Shown here: piece by piece, positions 20,491-31,387 of the stretch
How positions within the stretch are numbered: the first letter of the stretch is position 1
Layout of the letters: every line of letters starts with the position of its first letter
NCBI GenBank assembly: GCA_015146655.1
Contig: VKHL01000096.1
Span: 1-64,000, forward strand
Length of the DNA stretch: 64,000 bases
Direction of reading: 5' to 3'
Source: Ochromonas danica
Taxonomy: Eukaryota > Sar > Chrysophyceae > Chromulinales > Chromulinaceae
The notes under the pieces: generated by a model
What the model saw: the letters and a program-made list of their open reading frames with translations, nothing else
Database searches by the model: none
What the model was told of the DNA's origin: nothing
Position numbers and translations under genes: made by a program

Positions 20491-22585
20491 CTACAGGGGA
20501 GACATGAGGGCGAAGACTTCGATGGTGTCTATCTTCACCTCCTTCACTATCGACGCTATCCCCTCCTCCTCCTCCTCCTCCTGCTCCTTCTCCTGCTCTC
20601 CGTCCTCAGCTATCGCGCCATTGCCTTCTCGCCAAGTACTGCATAGCGAAGGGTTGTTGAAGGTGTCTGAGGGACCCAGCGTGATGGACCCCGTGTTGTG
20701 TGCGTCGATGCGCAGCGCTGCACAGCTGTGCTCGATGGAGGCGCCGAAGAGGATCGCAGACTTCGTGGCCACGCAGAAGTGCTGCAGAGCGGCCAGCACC
20801 TCGCCAGAGACCTCTCCACTCTCAGTCATTCGCCGCAAGTTCTCGATGTCCTCGGGCTCTTTGGTGCCGATCCACGGGTAGGCCGTCACTGCCACTTCTC
20901 CTGCTGCACTCTCTGTGGCTGGGCTCCGAGAGGGGGAGATAGCCGTGAACAGAAGAGTCGACCGCCCCTCGCCCTGCACGACGCCAGCAGCGGGTCTCAA
21001 GGGGCCCTGGAAGGTCACGCCCACCGTCACCTCTCGCTCCTGTTGGATGGGGTGGAAGAGAAGCAGCAGCGGCTTCTTGATGCCGTCCAAGCAAGCGTAG
21101 AGAGAGGACAGGTCCCAGCCGTGACGCTGTGTGGAGAAGACGAGCTCCCACGCAGTCGCCGAGCTACCCCTCCAGAGCTCGGGCAGCACCGCCAAGACCT
21201 TCTCCACCGCCGCGCGAGGCAGATTGGCGGAGTCCAGCAGGTTGAGCTTCTCGGGGATGATCGCGGGCGTTGACTCGTCCAGAGCGCCGCCAATCGACGG
21301 CCTGGAAAGCGATGCGCGCAGAGAGGATTTGCGAGAGAGCGACTGTCCCTTGCCGGGGCTCTGCTCCTCCAGCACCGCCTCAGACACGCTCTTTCTCTGC
21401 TGGGCAGCCGAGCCTGTCGACAGCGAGTTCCTCCGAGATAACCCTCCCACTGCAGCAGAGCCGGGAGGGGGAGGAGGAGGAGCGCTTCTCTCTTGTGTCT
21501 CCAGGGTCTTCTGGATGGTCTGCCGGCTAATTGGCATCGGCCGCATCGCCCTTTGGAAGGCTGAGCGATGGCGATCGAAGGCCCAAGAGCTCAGCGAGAC
21601 CTGACTGTGCAGGGTGCTGTGCAGGCAGTGCTCGTGGAGAATGAAGGGGTCCACCACTGGCAGGAACTCCTCGACGTTCAGCACTTTGGCCAGCAAAGCC
21701 TCCGAGCGGTCCATAGCGTAGGAGGTGCTGTCTGCCTTCACTGTGATCCAGAAGTCCTTCGCGCTTGTGAAGTCTCCCGCCTTGATGAATTTCTAACACA
21801 ACCAAGAGAGAGTGTGCGTGTGTGTATGAGGGGGTAGAAGGGACAGAAACAGCACAAAGTTATTCTTCACTTCATTTCAGTTTTCAGTTTTCAGTTCTCA
21901 CCTTGTAGGCGGCAATGATGGCGAGAGCGTAGCGATAGAGGACCTTGTCTCCTTCCAGCAGAAAGGCGTCAATGATGGAGTAGACCACGCTGGGAGGCAG
22001 AATCTCCACGAAGAAGTTGGCGAAGATGAGGTTGAGGTACTTGTCCTCCAAGGCGCCCATGCCGTGCAGGATGCTGAAGGTCTTGGGGCAGTAGCTCTTC
22101 ACCATCTCCTTGAAGGTGTTGATGGCCGCGAAGTTGCCCACGTAGTCGTACTTGCCGAAGCGCTTGGGCTCGTCCAAGATGGTGTTGGCCATCCAGCAGA
22201 CGATGTCGACCCTCTTGATGACGTGGACGAAGATGCGCAGTAGAGAAGAGAAGTAGACCAGCCCGTAGGAGGAGGTCTTGCTCGTGTTGACCAGCACGTA
22301 GCTCAGGTTGCGCAGCGTGGACTCCAGCAGCTCGCTGGGGCTCTCGTGCTGGTAGATGGTCTCCATGGCCTTATAGTCCAGCAGCGGCTCCTTCAAAATA
22401 CCCGCCAGACGCTCAGCGCAGCCAGGGATGTCTGGGTCGGAGGAAACCACAGCGCTGGTGGGGCTGCAGGAGGGCAGCACGGGCCACCAGAAGGCGCGGC
22501 TGCCCGCCGACAGGCCCTGGCGCAGTTGATTCTTCAACACCGCGATCTGCACCGGAATGGCAGGCAAGACTCGGTCATCCTTCAT
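20491..22585 (-). CDS. TBC-TLDc domain protein
   Basis: Two exons: 22585-21902 and 21792-20491. The N-terminal part ends in a TBC-like C-lobe (YLNLIFANFFVEILPPSVVY, then IIDAFLLEGDKVLYRYALAI), while the Arg and Gln finger motifs of an active Rab-GAP (IxxDxxR and YxQ) are not evident. The C-terminal third is a TLDc domain: WELVFSTQRHGWDLSSLYAC, then TVGVTFQGPLRP, LLFTAISPS and GASIEHSCAALRID. A Ser-rich linker joins them. The combination is that of TBC1D24-like proteins, linked in animals to vesicle traffic and oxidative-stress tolerance. If the TBC half is a pseudo-GAP it may only bind Rab or lipid. It is divergent from MsrA, another stress gene. Confidence 0.82.
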
Positions 22586-22849
22586 CTTGCAGCGCTAATC
22601 TAGACGGAAACAAAAATAAGGGCCTGGAACCGAATGCCTAAGATGAGCGACTCTATGATGCCCTCGATGATCTCAAATTAGACATCCCCGTTGCTCCCCG
22701 CTAGGACGAGTTTAAACCCCAGAAATACGCCTTTTCAAAATGCGTTTCTGAGTCGTGTTTTTCGCAGCTTTGGGGAGTTTCTTCACTTCGTCAGCGCCCC
22801 AGAAACTGAAAAAGAAACAGAACTTCTTCAGTTCCCAGTAGACTAGTAG
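22586..22849. promoter_or_regulatory. Divergent promoter region, TBC-TLDc / MsrA
   Basis: 264 bp shared by two head-to-head genes that both have oxidative-stress associations. No defined motif recognised. Confidence 0.4.
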
Positions 22850-23867
22850 ATGCTACCCCTCCTCCGCCTCCTCCTACCTCTGATTGTCCTCCTCGCGACT
22901 AACTCCTCCTGCTCCTCCTCCTCCTCCCACTTCGCCAGACGACTTGGTTCGAAGCTGTCGTTGCTATCGAAGGGCTCCAAAGTAGCGCTTGCTTCCGCTC
23001 TTTCCTGCCTGGCGCTGGCGGGACCTCTCAGCTCAGCCCCTGCACTGGCCGACCCTCCCAAGCAGCAGCAAGTCTACTTCGGCGCGGGTTGCTTCTGGCA
23101 CGTGCAGCACGAGATGGTCGAGACGGAGCGGAAGGTGCTGGGCAGGCAGGACTCGCAGATCACGGTAGCGCCTCTCCCTCGCCTCTGCCCCTCTCGATAC
23201 CCTCTTTGAGCTGGTCTTTCCTTCATGTTCTCAAGAGTTTGGCTGCCTATGCGGGTGGAAAGGAGGGCTCGAAGCCCCAGCGGGTGTGCTACCACAACTT
23301 GAAGGGAATCCCCGACTACGGCTCTCTGGGCCACGCTGAGGTGGTCAGCCTGACCCTTCCAGAAGACCCCGACGCTTTCGAACCCTTCGCAAAGACTTAC
23401 TTCTCTCTCTTCTCCAACAAAGACAGGACCGACGTGGGCGATCGCGGGGCAGAGTATCGCAGCGTGATCGGTAATCAACACTCCTCCTCCTCCTGCTCCT
23501 CCTCCTCCTGCTCCTCCTGCTCCTGCTGCTGCTAGTCTTTTCTCACTCCACCCCTTTCTTAGGAATCCCCGGAGGATTGAAGGGGGCAAAGCCAGAAGTT
23601 CTGGAGAAGCTGCAGGCTGCTGCTAAGGAGAGTGGCCTGCGGCTAGAGGAAGGACGCGGCAGTGACGAGGACACGCTGCACAAGGGCATAGTCTACGTCT
23701 ACGATAGCGACTTGTACCCCGCGCACCAAGCAGAGGTCTACCATCAGTTCCATGACGGCTTCCTGCCCGGCGAGAGCTACCCGCGAACCTACAACAACTT
23801 GCAAGCACAGGCTCTTGACAACGGCCTCCTCCACCGCATCGAATGTCCCGAGCAAATCCTCTTCTGA
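22850..23867 (+). CDS. MSRA: Peptide methionine sulfoxide reductase A, plastid (lumen?)
   Basis: Three exons: 22850-23164, 23236-23470 and 23573-23867. Reduces Met-S-sulfoxide in proteins. The catalytic motif is YFGAGCFWHVQHEM; later landmarks are AAYAGG, GHAEVV, DRGAEYRSVI and EVYHQFHDGF. The leader is unusually long: a signal peptide (LLRLLLPLIVLLATNS), a Ser/Arg-rich stretch, then SKVALASALSCLALAG with a second hydrophobic core and ...APALA-D. The last part looks like a thylakoid lumen signal (Ala-x-Ala before Asp), so the enzyme may be lumenal, which would be unusual for MsrA. Pfam-type length after the leader is near normal. Intron 2 carries a (TCC/TGC)n run. Confidence 0.93.
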
Positions 23868-24397
23868 CCCACGACTAGCTCAGAGCAAATGTAAAGATGT
23901 ACACTGTATCACAATTGACCTTCGATTAGAAGTGGTACTAGTAGATCGAATGGCATACACACCAGATCTATCTTATGCACTATCTAATATACAGCAGTGA
24001 TAGTCTACTGTATCAATGATAGCAACACATACAGTACAGTACAGTACAGTAGACTAGGATATCTAGCATACAATGTACTACTGTAGACTAGTACTGTACA
24101 GCAGCACACATAGCACTGCACTGTACAGTACATACTGTGTGAGGAAGACTCACTGTCTCACTCTCTCACGCATCGTAGTACTTTGTCAGTGAAACGGTCA
24201 GATCGCTTTCTCTGCCATTAGACTACTAACTACTACTGTTAGGGTTAGGGTTACTGTGTACTGTACTGTACTGTACTGTACTGTACCCTTGGACTGTTAA
24301 GAAAGAGGCAGAAGGCATCCCTTGCACCACCTTGACACCACCTCAAGCTGTCCCAGAAGAGAATAGCATAGCATAGCATAGCATAGCATAGCATCAG
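23868..24397. repeat. Repeat-rich spacer with telomere-like motif
   Basis: 530 bp without a gene. ACAGT/TACTG short tandem repeats at about 24027-24050, 24110-24130 and 24255-24287; a TAGCA(TAGCA)n run at 24365-24394; and GTTAGGGTTAGGGTTA at 24238-24253, about two and a half TTAGGG units. These words resemble the CTATA-rich satellite 2.5 kb away only in composition. Confidence 0.75.
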
Positions 24398-26684
24398 ATG
24401 GACAGAGGAAGGGCAGGAGGCTTCGTCACAGACAACAACTACTTCGGCACGAGGCTGAAGAAGAAGCAGCTGAGGGACCACAAGCTGCGGCTGGAGAAGA
24501 TCATGAGGCGCAAGCCAGGCACCTCCGTCACTCTGGACAACGCGCCCCCTCAAGTCATGCGCGGCTCCGTCGTGCTCAACCCGCGCAAAGAGGCGCTGAA
24601 GGAGCACCTGAACCAAGTGACCGAGAAGGAGAACAAGTCCCTGCTGAAGAGGATCAGCTTGATCCTCACTGCGCCGCCCAAGATCACCGAGAAGGACTAC
24701 CTCGACATGAAGAAGCTCTGCAAGTCGCAGAAGAACGGTCAGTGCCAGTCACTCCTCCTCCTCCTCCTCCTCCTCCTCCTCCACCACCAACACCCTCTAC
24801 CACACCATCCACTCATCTCTCTCATCTGTCTTGTCTTGTGTGGCAGACCCGCGCGCTCAGTTCGAACGCGATCTGCAGCAGCAGAAGGTGTCGTCGTTCT
24901 TCCGCCACCTGCACCACACAGGCTCCTATTACGACCCCAGGCAGTGGGAGGAGGACTACCGCGTGCAGAAGAAGAACCAGCGCTTCATGCGGCAAGTCAA
25001 GTACCGCCGCAGGCCAGGCAGCGTCCTGGACCCTTTGCGCTCGGGCCCTTCCTCTCCCGCCAGCCAGCTGGGGGCCTCCTCAGAGACTACACGACCCTGG
25101 GTAACCTCCTCCTCCTCCTCCTCCTCCTCCTATGGTATAGTAAGCTAATGTCTATTGTTGTTGTTGTTGTTGTTTGCTCAGCGGTCCACGGCGGTGGGTA
25201 GCAGTGCTCATATTCATCGTGTGCGAGCCAGGAGGCACACTTCTTCCTCGGAGATGTTCGGCAGTCTCGCGGCGAGCAGAAGCAGTGAGAGCGAGGTTAG
25301 CACTTTGTCGCCTCTCAACCCCGCAGAGTCGCAGCAGGAGGAGGAGCAGCAGGAGCAGGAGGAGGGGAGGGCAGACGATGACCGCGACGCCTTTGCGTAC
25401 TATTACCGCGATGGCCGCGTCGAGATCGCCTCTGTGGACCGCCCCATCAGGCTGAGCTACCCCAGCGACGTGCTCGAGGCAGAGCTTTCTCTCAGTGAGA
25501 GCAGCGCATGGCCTGACTGGCTCATCAACCTGGCCAGAGCCTCTTCCATGTCCAGGAAGGCCAGCAGAGTGGCCGAAGACCATTCCTCCTCCTTGGAGAT
25601 GCCCTTGATCGAGAAGCAGGTAGAAGAAAGCGGAGAGGAGGAGGCGGAGGAGGAGCAGGAGGAGGAGGAGGATGGCCACTGGATCCCTGGCCGAGTCTCT
25701 TGCTTCCTTCTCAAGGACCAAGGCTGCATCCTCATTGCTGCAGAGGCCACCTACCACGTGCTGCCCGTCCATCACCACCTTGGAGGAGGAGGAGGAGGAG
25801 GAGGAAGCAACAACAGCGTTGCCTCTGCTGCGGGCCTGTCCTCTGTAGTGCTCAGCGCAGAGGCAGAGATCAGCTTCGAGAACCTCAAAGTCATCGCGGA
25901 CTGGTCGGCGGATGAGGACGCTTACCGCAACTCGGAGGCAGGGGTCCTGGGCGATGGAGGAGGAGGAGGAGGAGGCTTGGGCGGGCTAGACGTGGAGACC
26001 ATCAAAGACCTCGCCCAGGAGATCATCGACAACGTCGAGCTGCGGCAGGAAAGTCCCTCGGAGACTCGCTTGCTGCTCTCACTAGTCAACGAGCAGAGAA
26101 GCATGGCGTCGGGCAGCTGCACTACCGAGGGGGTGAGCGACGGCGAGTCGGTGGGGGCAGGCGAGGGACTGCTAGGCAGAGAGAGCGCGTCGCCCTTCCC
26201 GGCCAACCCCAACGAAGAGGAAATCCTGCTGCCCGACCCGCCCACCACAGTCTTGTCAGCCGGCTGCCGCGTGACCGTCCACTACACGCTCTTCTCCTCC
26301 GCCTTGAGCCCCCCGCCGTCCCTCACCACTTTGATAGGAGGAGTGGCCAGAGCCTCGGGGGGGCCGGGCATCGGCAGCAAGCCAGAAGTGCTGCACGCTC
26401 TGTGCCGCGTCTGCTTGTCTCCCAGCGAGGACAGCCTCACCTGCTCGGCGCTCATCGCGCAGGCCTCCTCGCAGAGCTACAAGAAGGGCACGCGCACTCG
26501 CCCCGCAGTGCCCCACGGCACGATGCTAACCCTCACCGCAGCGCTGCCCAGCGTGGTCCAGGCAGACAGCGACCTCATCGTCTCCTTCGCTGAGAACCTC
26601 CTGCAAGGCCTCAAGGTCGAGCACGACTGCCGCACTGGAGAGAACATGCTCGTGCTAGCCTCCTCCTCCTCCTCCACCACATGA
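24398..26684 (+). CDS. CFAP97-like (Hemingway) domain protein
   Basis: Three exons: 24398-24737, 24847-25100 and 25192-26684. Exon 1 carries a basic region (RLKKKQLRDHKLRLEKIMRR), then VTLDNAPPQV and a helix ending EKENKSLLKRISLI. The pattern DN-x-PP followed by a helix with ExEN-x-LL-x-x-I is that of CFAP97/Hemingway proteins, which are associated with cilia and flagella. The rest (about 550 residues) is low-complexity: Gln/Glu runs, two Gly runs coded by (GGA)n, and a C-terminal beta-rich part (CRVTVHYTLF, LVSFAENLLQGL) that I do not recognise. If right, it implies a flagellate stage. The family call is moderate. Confidence 0.58.
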
Positions 26685-26797
26685 CCATGACTTCACATAG
26701 CGAGGATCCTTGCTTGGCCTGTGTTTTATAAATTGTATCATAAGAGCTCATCTCAACCTTGTTAATGTTAACGTTAATCATAACTATACTAGTCATT
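26685..26797. other. AT-rich edge of the satellite array
   Basis: 3' flank of the CFAP97-like gene grading into the satellite; contains GTTAAT/AACGTTAA words and the first decayed CACTATA units. No gene. Confidence 0.5.
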
Positions 26798-26888
26798 AAC
26801 CACACTATAGCTACACTATACTATAACTATACTATAGCTATACTACACTCTAACTATACTATAACTACACTATACTCTAACTATACTA

Positions 26889-27038
26889 NNNNNNNNNNNN
26901 NNNNNNNNNNNNNNNNNNNNNNNNNNNNNNNNNNNNNNNNNNNNNNNNNNNNNNNNNNNNNNNNNNNNNNNNNNNNNNNNNNNNNNNNNNNNNNNNNNNN
27001 NNNNNNNNNNNNNNNNNNNNNNNNNNNNNNNNNNNNNN
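26889..27038. other. Assembly gap (150 N)
   Basis: An exact run of 150 N inside the satellite. The true array length is therefore unknown; the round size suggests a placeholder gap. Confidence 0.99.
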
Positions 27039-28129
27039 ACTATAACTACACTATACTATAACTACACTATACTATAACTACACTATACTATAGCTACACT
27101 ATACTCTAACTACACTATAACTACACTATACTATAACTACACTATACTATAACTACACTATACTATAGCTACACTATACTCTAACTACACTATACTCTAA
27201 CTACACTATACTCTAACTACACTATACTCTAACTACACTATAACTACACTATACTATAACTACACTATAACTACACTACACTATAACTACACTATACTAT
27301 AACTACACTATACTATAACTACACTATAACTACACTACACTATAACTACACTATACTCTAACTACACTATACTATAACTACACTATACTATAACTACACT
27401 ATAACTACACTACACTATAACTACACTATACTCTAACTACACTATACTATAACTACACTATACTATAACTACACTATAACTACACTACACTATAACTACA
27501 CTATACTCTAACTACACTATACTATAACTACACTATAACTACACTACACTATAACTACACTATAACTACACTACACTATAACTACACTATACTATAACTA
27601 CACTATACTATAGCTACACTATACTCTAACTACACTATACTATAACTACACTATAACTACACTACACTATAACTACACTATACTCTAACTACACTACACT
27701 ATAACTACACTATACTCTAACTACACTACACTATAGCTACACTACACTATAACTACACTACACTATAACTACACTATACTATAACTACACTACACTATAA
27801 CTACACTATACTCTAACTACACTATACTATAACTACACTATACTATAGCTACACTATACTCTAACTACACTATACTCTAACTACACTATACTATAACTAC
27901 ACTATACTATAACTACACTATACTCTAACTACACTATACTATAACTACACTATAGCTACACTATACTATAACTACACTACACTATAACTACACTACACTA
28001 TAACTACACTATACTATAACTACACTATACTATAACTACACTATACTCTAACTACACTATACTATAACTACACTATAGCTACACTATACTATAACTACAC
28101 TACACTATAACTACACTACACTATAACTA

Positions 28130-29175
28130 CACTATACTATAACTACACTATACTATAACTACACTATACTCTAACTACACTATACTCTAACTACACTATA
28201 CTATAACTACACTATAACTACACTATACTATAACTACACTATAACTACACTATACTATAACTACACTACACTATAGCTACACTATACTCTAACTACACTA
28301 TACTCTAACTACACTATACTCTAACTACACTATAACTACACTATACTATAACTACACTATACTATAACTACACTATACTCTAACTACACTATACTCTAAC
28401 TACACTATACTATAACTACACTATAACTACACTATACTATAACTACACTATAACTACACTATACTATAACTACACTACACTATAGCTACACTATACTCTA
28501 ACTACACTATACTCTAACTACACTATACTCTAACTACACTATAACTACACTATACTATAACTACACTATACTATAACTACACTATACTCTAACTACACTA
28601 TACTCTAACTACACTATACTATAACTACACTATAACTACACTATACTATAACTACACTATAACTACACTATACTATAACTACACTACACTATAGCTACAC
28701 TATACTCTAACTACACTATACTCTAACTACACTATACTCTAACTACACTATAACTACACTATACTATAACTACACTATACTATAACTACACTATACTCTA
28801 ACTACACTATACTCTAACTACACTATACTATAACTACACTATAACTACACTATACTATAACTACACTATAACTACACTATACTATAACTACACTACACTA
28901 TAGCTACACTATACTCTAACTACACTATACTCTAACTACACTATACTCTAACTACACTATAACTACACTATACTATAACTACACTATACTATAACTACAC
29001 TATACTCTAACTACACTATACTCTAACTACACTATACTATAACTACACTATAACTACACTATACTATAACTACACTATAACTACACTATACTATAACTAC
29101 ACTACACTATAGCTACACTATACTCTAACTACACTATACTCTAACTACACTATACTCTAACTACACTATAACTAC
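28130..29175. repeat. 209-bp higher-order repeat within the satellite
   Basis: The word CTATAGCTAC recurs at 28271, 28480, 28689, 28898 and 29107, exactly 209 bp apart each time, and the order of unit variants between them is the same. Each 209-bp block is made of eleven 16-bp and three 11-bp units (176 + 33). About five copies are present with partial ends. Confidence 0.93.
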
Positions 29176-29425
29176 ACTACACTATAACTACACTATAACT
29201 ACACTATACTATAACTACACTATACTATAGCTACACTATACTCTAACTACACTATACTCTAACTACACTATACTATAACTACACTATACTATAACTACAC
29301 TATACTCTAACTACACTATACTATAACTACACTATACTATAGCTACACTATACTATAACTACACTACACTATAACTACACTACACTATAATTACACTATA
29401 CTATAACTACACTATACTCTAACTG

Positions 29426-29648
29426 TAGCTGTACTATACTAACTGTAGCTGTACTGTAGCTACAATGTAGTTAGCACTACAATCAATCAGACATAATAGT
29501 CTACTACACTATCTCATACTCTACTATAGCATACAGTATTCAAAGCATAGTGTTCTACTACCAACTAACTGCAAGTACTCTACTGTGTGTACACTGTACA
29601 GTACACATGGTGTTGGTACCAGTCCAGTAGAAGGCAAAAAGCGTTGGT
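29426..29648. other. AT-rich spacer between satellite and tRNA-Lys
   Basis: Decayed satellite words (TGTAGCTGTACT) fade into unique AT-rich sequence. An AAAAA at 29636-29640 is the T-tract terminator of the minus-strand tRNA. No protein gene seen. Confidence 0.5.
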
Positions 29649-29721
29649 CACCCGATGAGGGACTCGAACCCTCGACCACCAGCTTAAAAGGCTGGCGCTC
29701 TACCGACTGAGCTAACCGGGT
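29649..29721 (-). tRNA. tRNA-Lys (anticodon UUU)
   Basis: A 73-nt cloverleaf without intron: acceptor ACCCGGT pairs with ATCGGGT (one G-T), D-arm TAGCTCAGTCGGTAGAGC, anticodon arm CCAGC-CTTTTAA-GCTGG giving UUU, and T-arm GAGGG-TTCGAGT-CCCTC. The discriminator is G. The first pair is A-U, which is uncommon for this tRNA. A T5 tract lies about 9 nt downstream as pol III terminator. Confidence 0.95.
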
Positions 29722-29854
29722 AGACTCCTTATGATAAGGTGAGTGCTTATCAACAATATGAATAAAGCTAATTAGAGCTGAGGAAAGATGTGGGAGGTGA
29801 CTGTGATTGAAGAATCCTGACAGATCACAACATTCTCAGACATCATCATTGAAG

Positions 29855-30474
29855 ATGTTCACGGTATGTCCTGCTGTCACTTCCCTCTCTTGCTCATTCT
29901 CATCGAATGCTCTCTGTCTGGCTAGACTTCTCTGCGAAGATCCGCCTTGAGCCTGACCCGCTCTTTCTCCACCCAGCGACCCTTCCGCATCTTGGGCCTT
30001 CAGCAGATCGCCATCGGCGGTCTCAGCAAGCAAGAGCTCTCCAACTTCTGGGTGGATGCTCTGGGTGTGGAGAAGACTGGCACCTATCGCGCAGAGGTAC
30101 CCCTCCCCCTCCCCCTCCCCCTATCAGCCCTCCATGACTCCCTCGATGCCGTGTGGTAGAAAGAGAACGTTGACGAAGACATTCTCTCTCTGGGCCACGG
30201 GGCGCACAAGGTGGAGATCGACCTGATGCAGCCTCTGGACCCGGAGAAGTCTCCCAAGGTGCACATCCCGGCGCTCAACCACGTGGGACTCTGGGTGGAC
30301 CACCTCGAGGCCTGTGTCGAGCACCTGACTGCCAAGGGCATTCGATTCGCTCCTGGAGGCATTCGAAAGGGTGCGGCTGGCTACAACGTCACTTTCATCC
30401 ACCCGAAGTCTGCTGGAGGAGTCCTCGTCGAGCTGGTGCAGGCCCCGCAGGACGTCATCGACGCTCACAAGTAG
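29855..30474 (+). CDS. Glyoxalase/VOC family lactoylglutathione lyase-like, mitochondrial
   Basis: Three exons: a 9-nt first exon 29855-29863 (MFT), 29926-30096 and 30160-30474. The leader [17 protein letters not shown] is Arg/Ser-rich and amphipathic, typical of mitochondrial import. The body has two beta-alpha-beta-beta-beta half-modules: [10 protein letters not shown]...FWVDALG and [18 protein letters not shown], then [18 protein letters not shown] and VLVELVQAP. The final Glu in VLVELVQAP is a metal-ligand position of this fold. It is closest to bacterial-type short lactoylglutathione lyases, which isomerise the methylglyoxal-glutathione adduct; other VOC activities are possible. The mini-exon is supported by frame and splice signals only. 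Confidence 0.8.
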
Positions 30475-30854
30475 ACTTCTATCTCTCGATATGGAGAGTG
30501 TGTGTGTGCTAGACGAGGGCTACAACAGAGGAAATCCTTTACAATTAATTAATTAAATTAGCACAGAATCTTCTTCCTCGCTGTTAGAAGTTAGCTGCTG
30601 CTATTGCATGTCTTTGTGAGCTCTTCTAAAGCTAGAACTGCAGAGTTTATAGCTATCGTAAACTACAGTACTGTACACAAATAACACTAGACCTAGACTG
30701 GGAACCTATCGTACTGTATTGTACAGTAGCTAAGCAGGGTTCGTTTCATCACCTTTTAAGTTAATCTCGGTCATTGCGCGGGAAGTAATAATACCCGCCA
30801 CTCGCCGCCTCGGCCAAGAAGAGGAAGAAAGCAAACCTGCCGCCCGCCTCCGCC
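30475..30854. other. Spacer between two plus-strand genes
   Basis: 380 bp: the 3' flank of the VOC gene with an AATTAATTAATTAAATTA run (30543-30560), then AT-rich sequence and a GC-richer promoter zone before 30855. No gene or RNA seen. Confidence 0.5.
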
Positions 30855-31273
30855 ATGTTCGCCTCCTTCTCTAACCATCTCTTCAGAAGTCCTGTCGTGT
30901 CCACCATCAGTGGACTGCTGAGTCAGAGGAGCACGTTCAACCTGCAGCAGGTGGCGACCTTCTCAAAGTACATCTCCAACTCGCGCGCCAAGCGCCTCCC
31001 GCTCACCACAAAGCGAGCAGGCAAGGGCTTCTACAAGGGAAACCGAGGTAGAAAGGAAGGAAGACTGACTAGCAAAGGTAATTGGCTCTTCTCATCTGAA
31101 GCGTCCTCTCTTTCCCTCATGTTTCCGATCTCTCTTCTTGCTCAGGTCGCTTCATCATGATCCCCGAGAAATGCACAGAGCTGGTGGTGCCTGACCTGAC
31201 TGGCTTCACTCTCAAGCCCTATATTGCTGTGGGAGCGAAGAGAAACCTTCGTGAAGAGATTGTCAAGCTCTGA
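30855..31273 (+). CDS. MRPL41: Mitochondrial large-subunit ribosomal protein mL41
   Basis: Two exons: 30855-31077 and 31146-31273. The N-terminal 45 residues (MFASFSNHLFRSPVVSTISG...) form a mitochondrial presequence. The core RAKRLPLTTKRAGKGFYKGN, followed after the intron by RFIMIPEKCTELVVPDL and GFTLKPYIA, is diagnostic for mL41 (yeast MRPL27). Length of about 116 residues fits the family. It is a structural part of the mitoribosome and has no bacterial counterpart. Closely convergent with the ankyrin gene (114 bp). Confidence 0.92.
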
Positions 31274-31387
31274 GTCTGCCCTACACTATTTTACACTACA
31301 ATCATAACAATAAATAACAATACCTCGCGCCAACTCTTCCCTCTCTTCTCCTGCCAACTCTTTGCTTTCTGCTAGCACGTCCAAACC

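Larger units (their letters stand above)
26798..29425. repeat. Satellite array of 16-bp and 11-bp units
   Basis: About 2.6 kb of head-to-tail units. The main unit is 16 bp, ACTATACTATAACTAC, with variants ACTATACTCTAACTAC, ACTATACTATAGCTAC and ACTACACTATAACTAC; a shorter 11-bp unit, ACTATAACTAC, is interspersed. Edges are decayed on both sides (ATACTATAGCTATA on the left, AACTGTAGCTGTAC on the right). Apart from reading through Ns there is no ORF. It lies between ordinary genes, 27 kb from the telomere. There is no spacer pattern, so it is not a CRISPR array. Confidence 0.97.

Noticed and set aside
26798-29425. Regular repeats considered as a CRISPR array
   Set aside because: Units are contiguous with no unique spacers, the genome is eukaryotic, and no cas gene is near.
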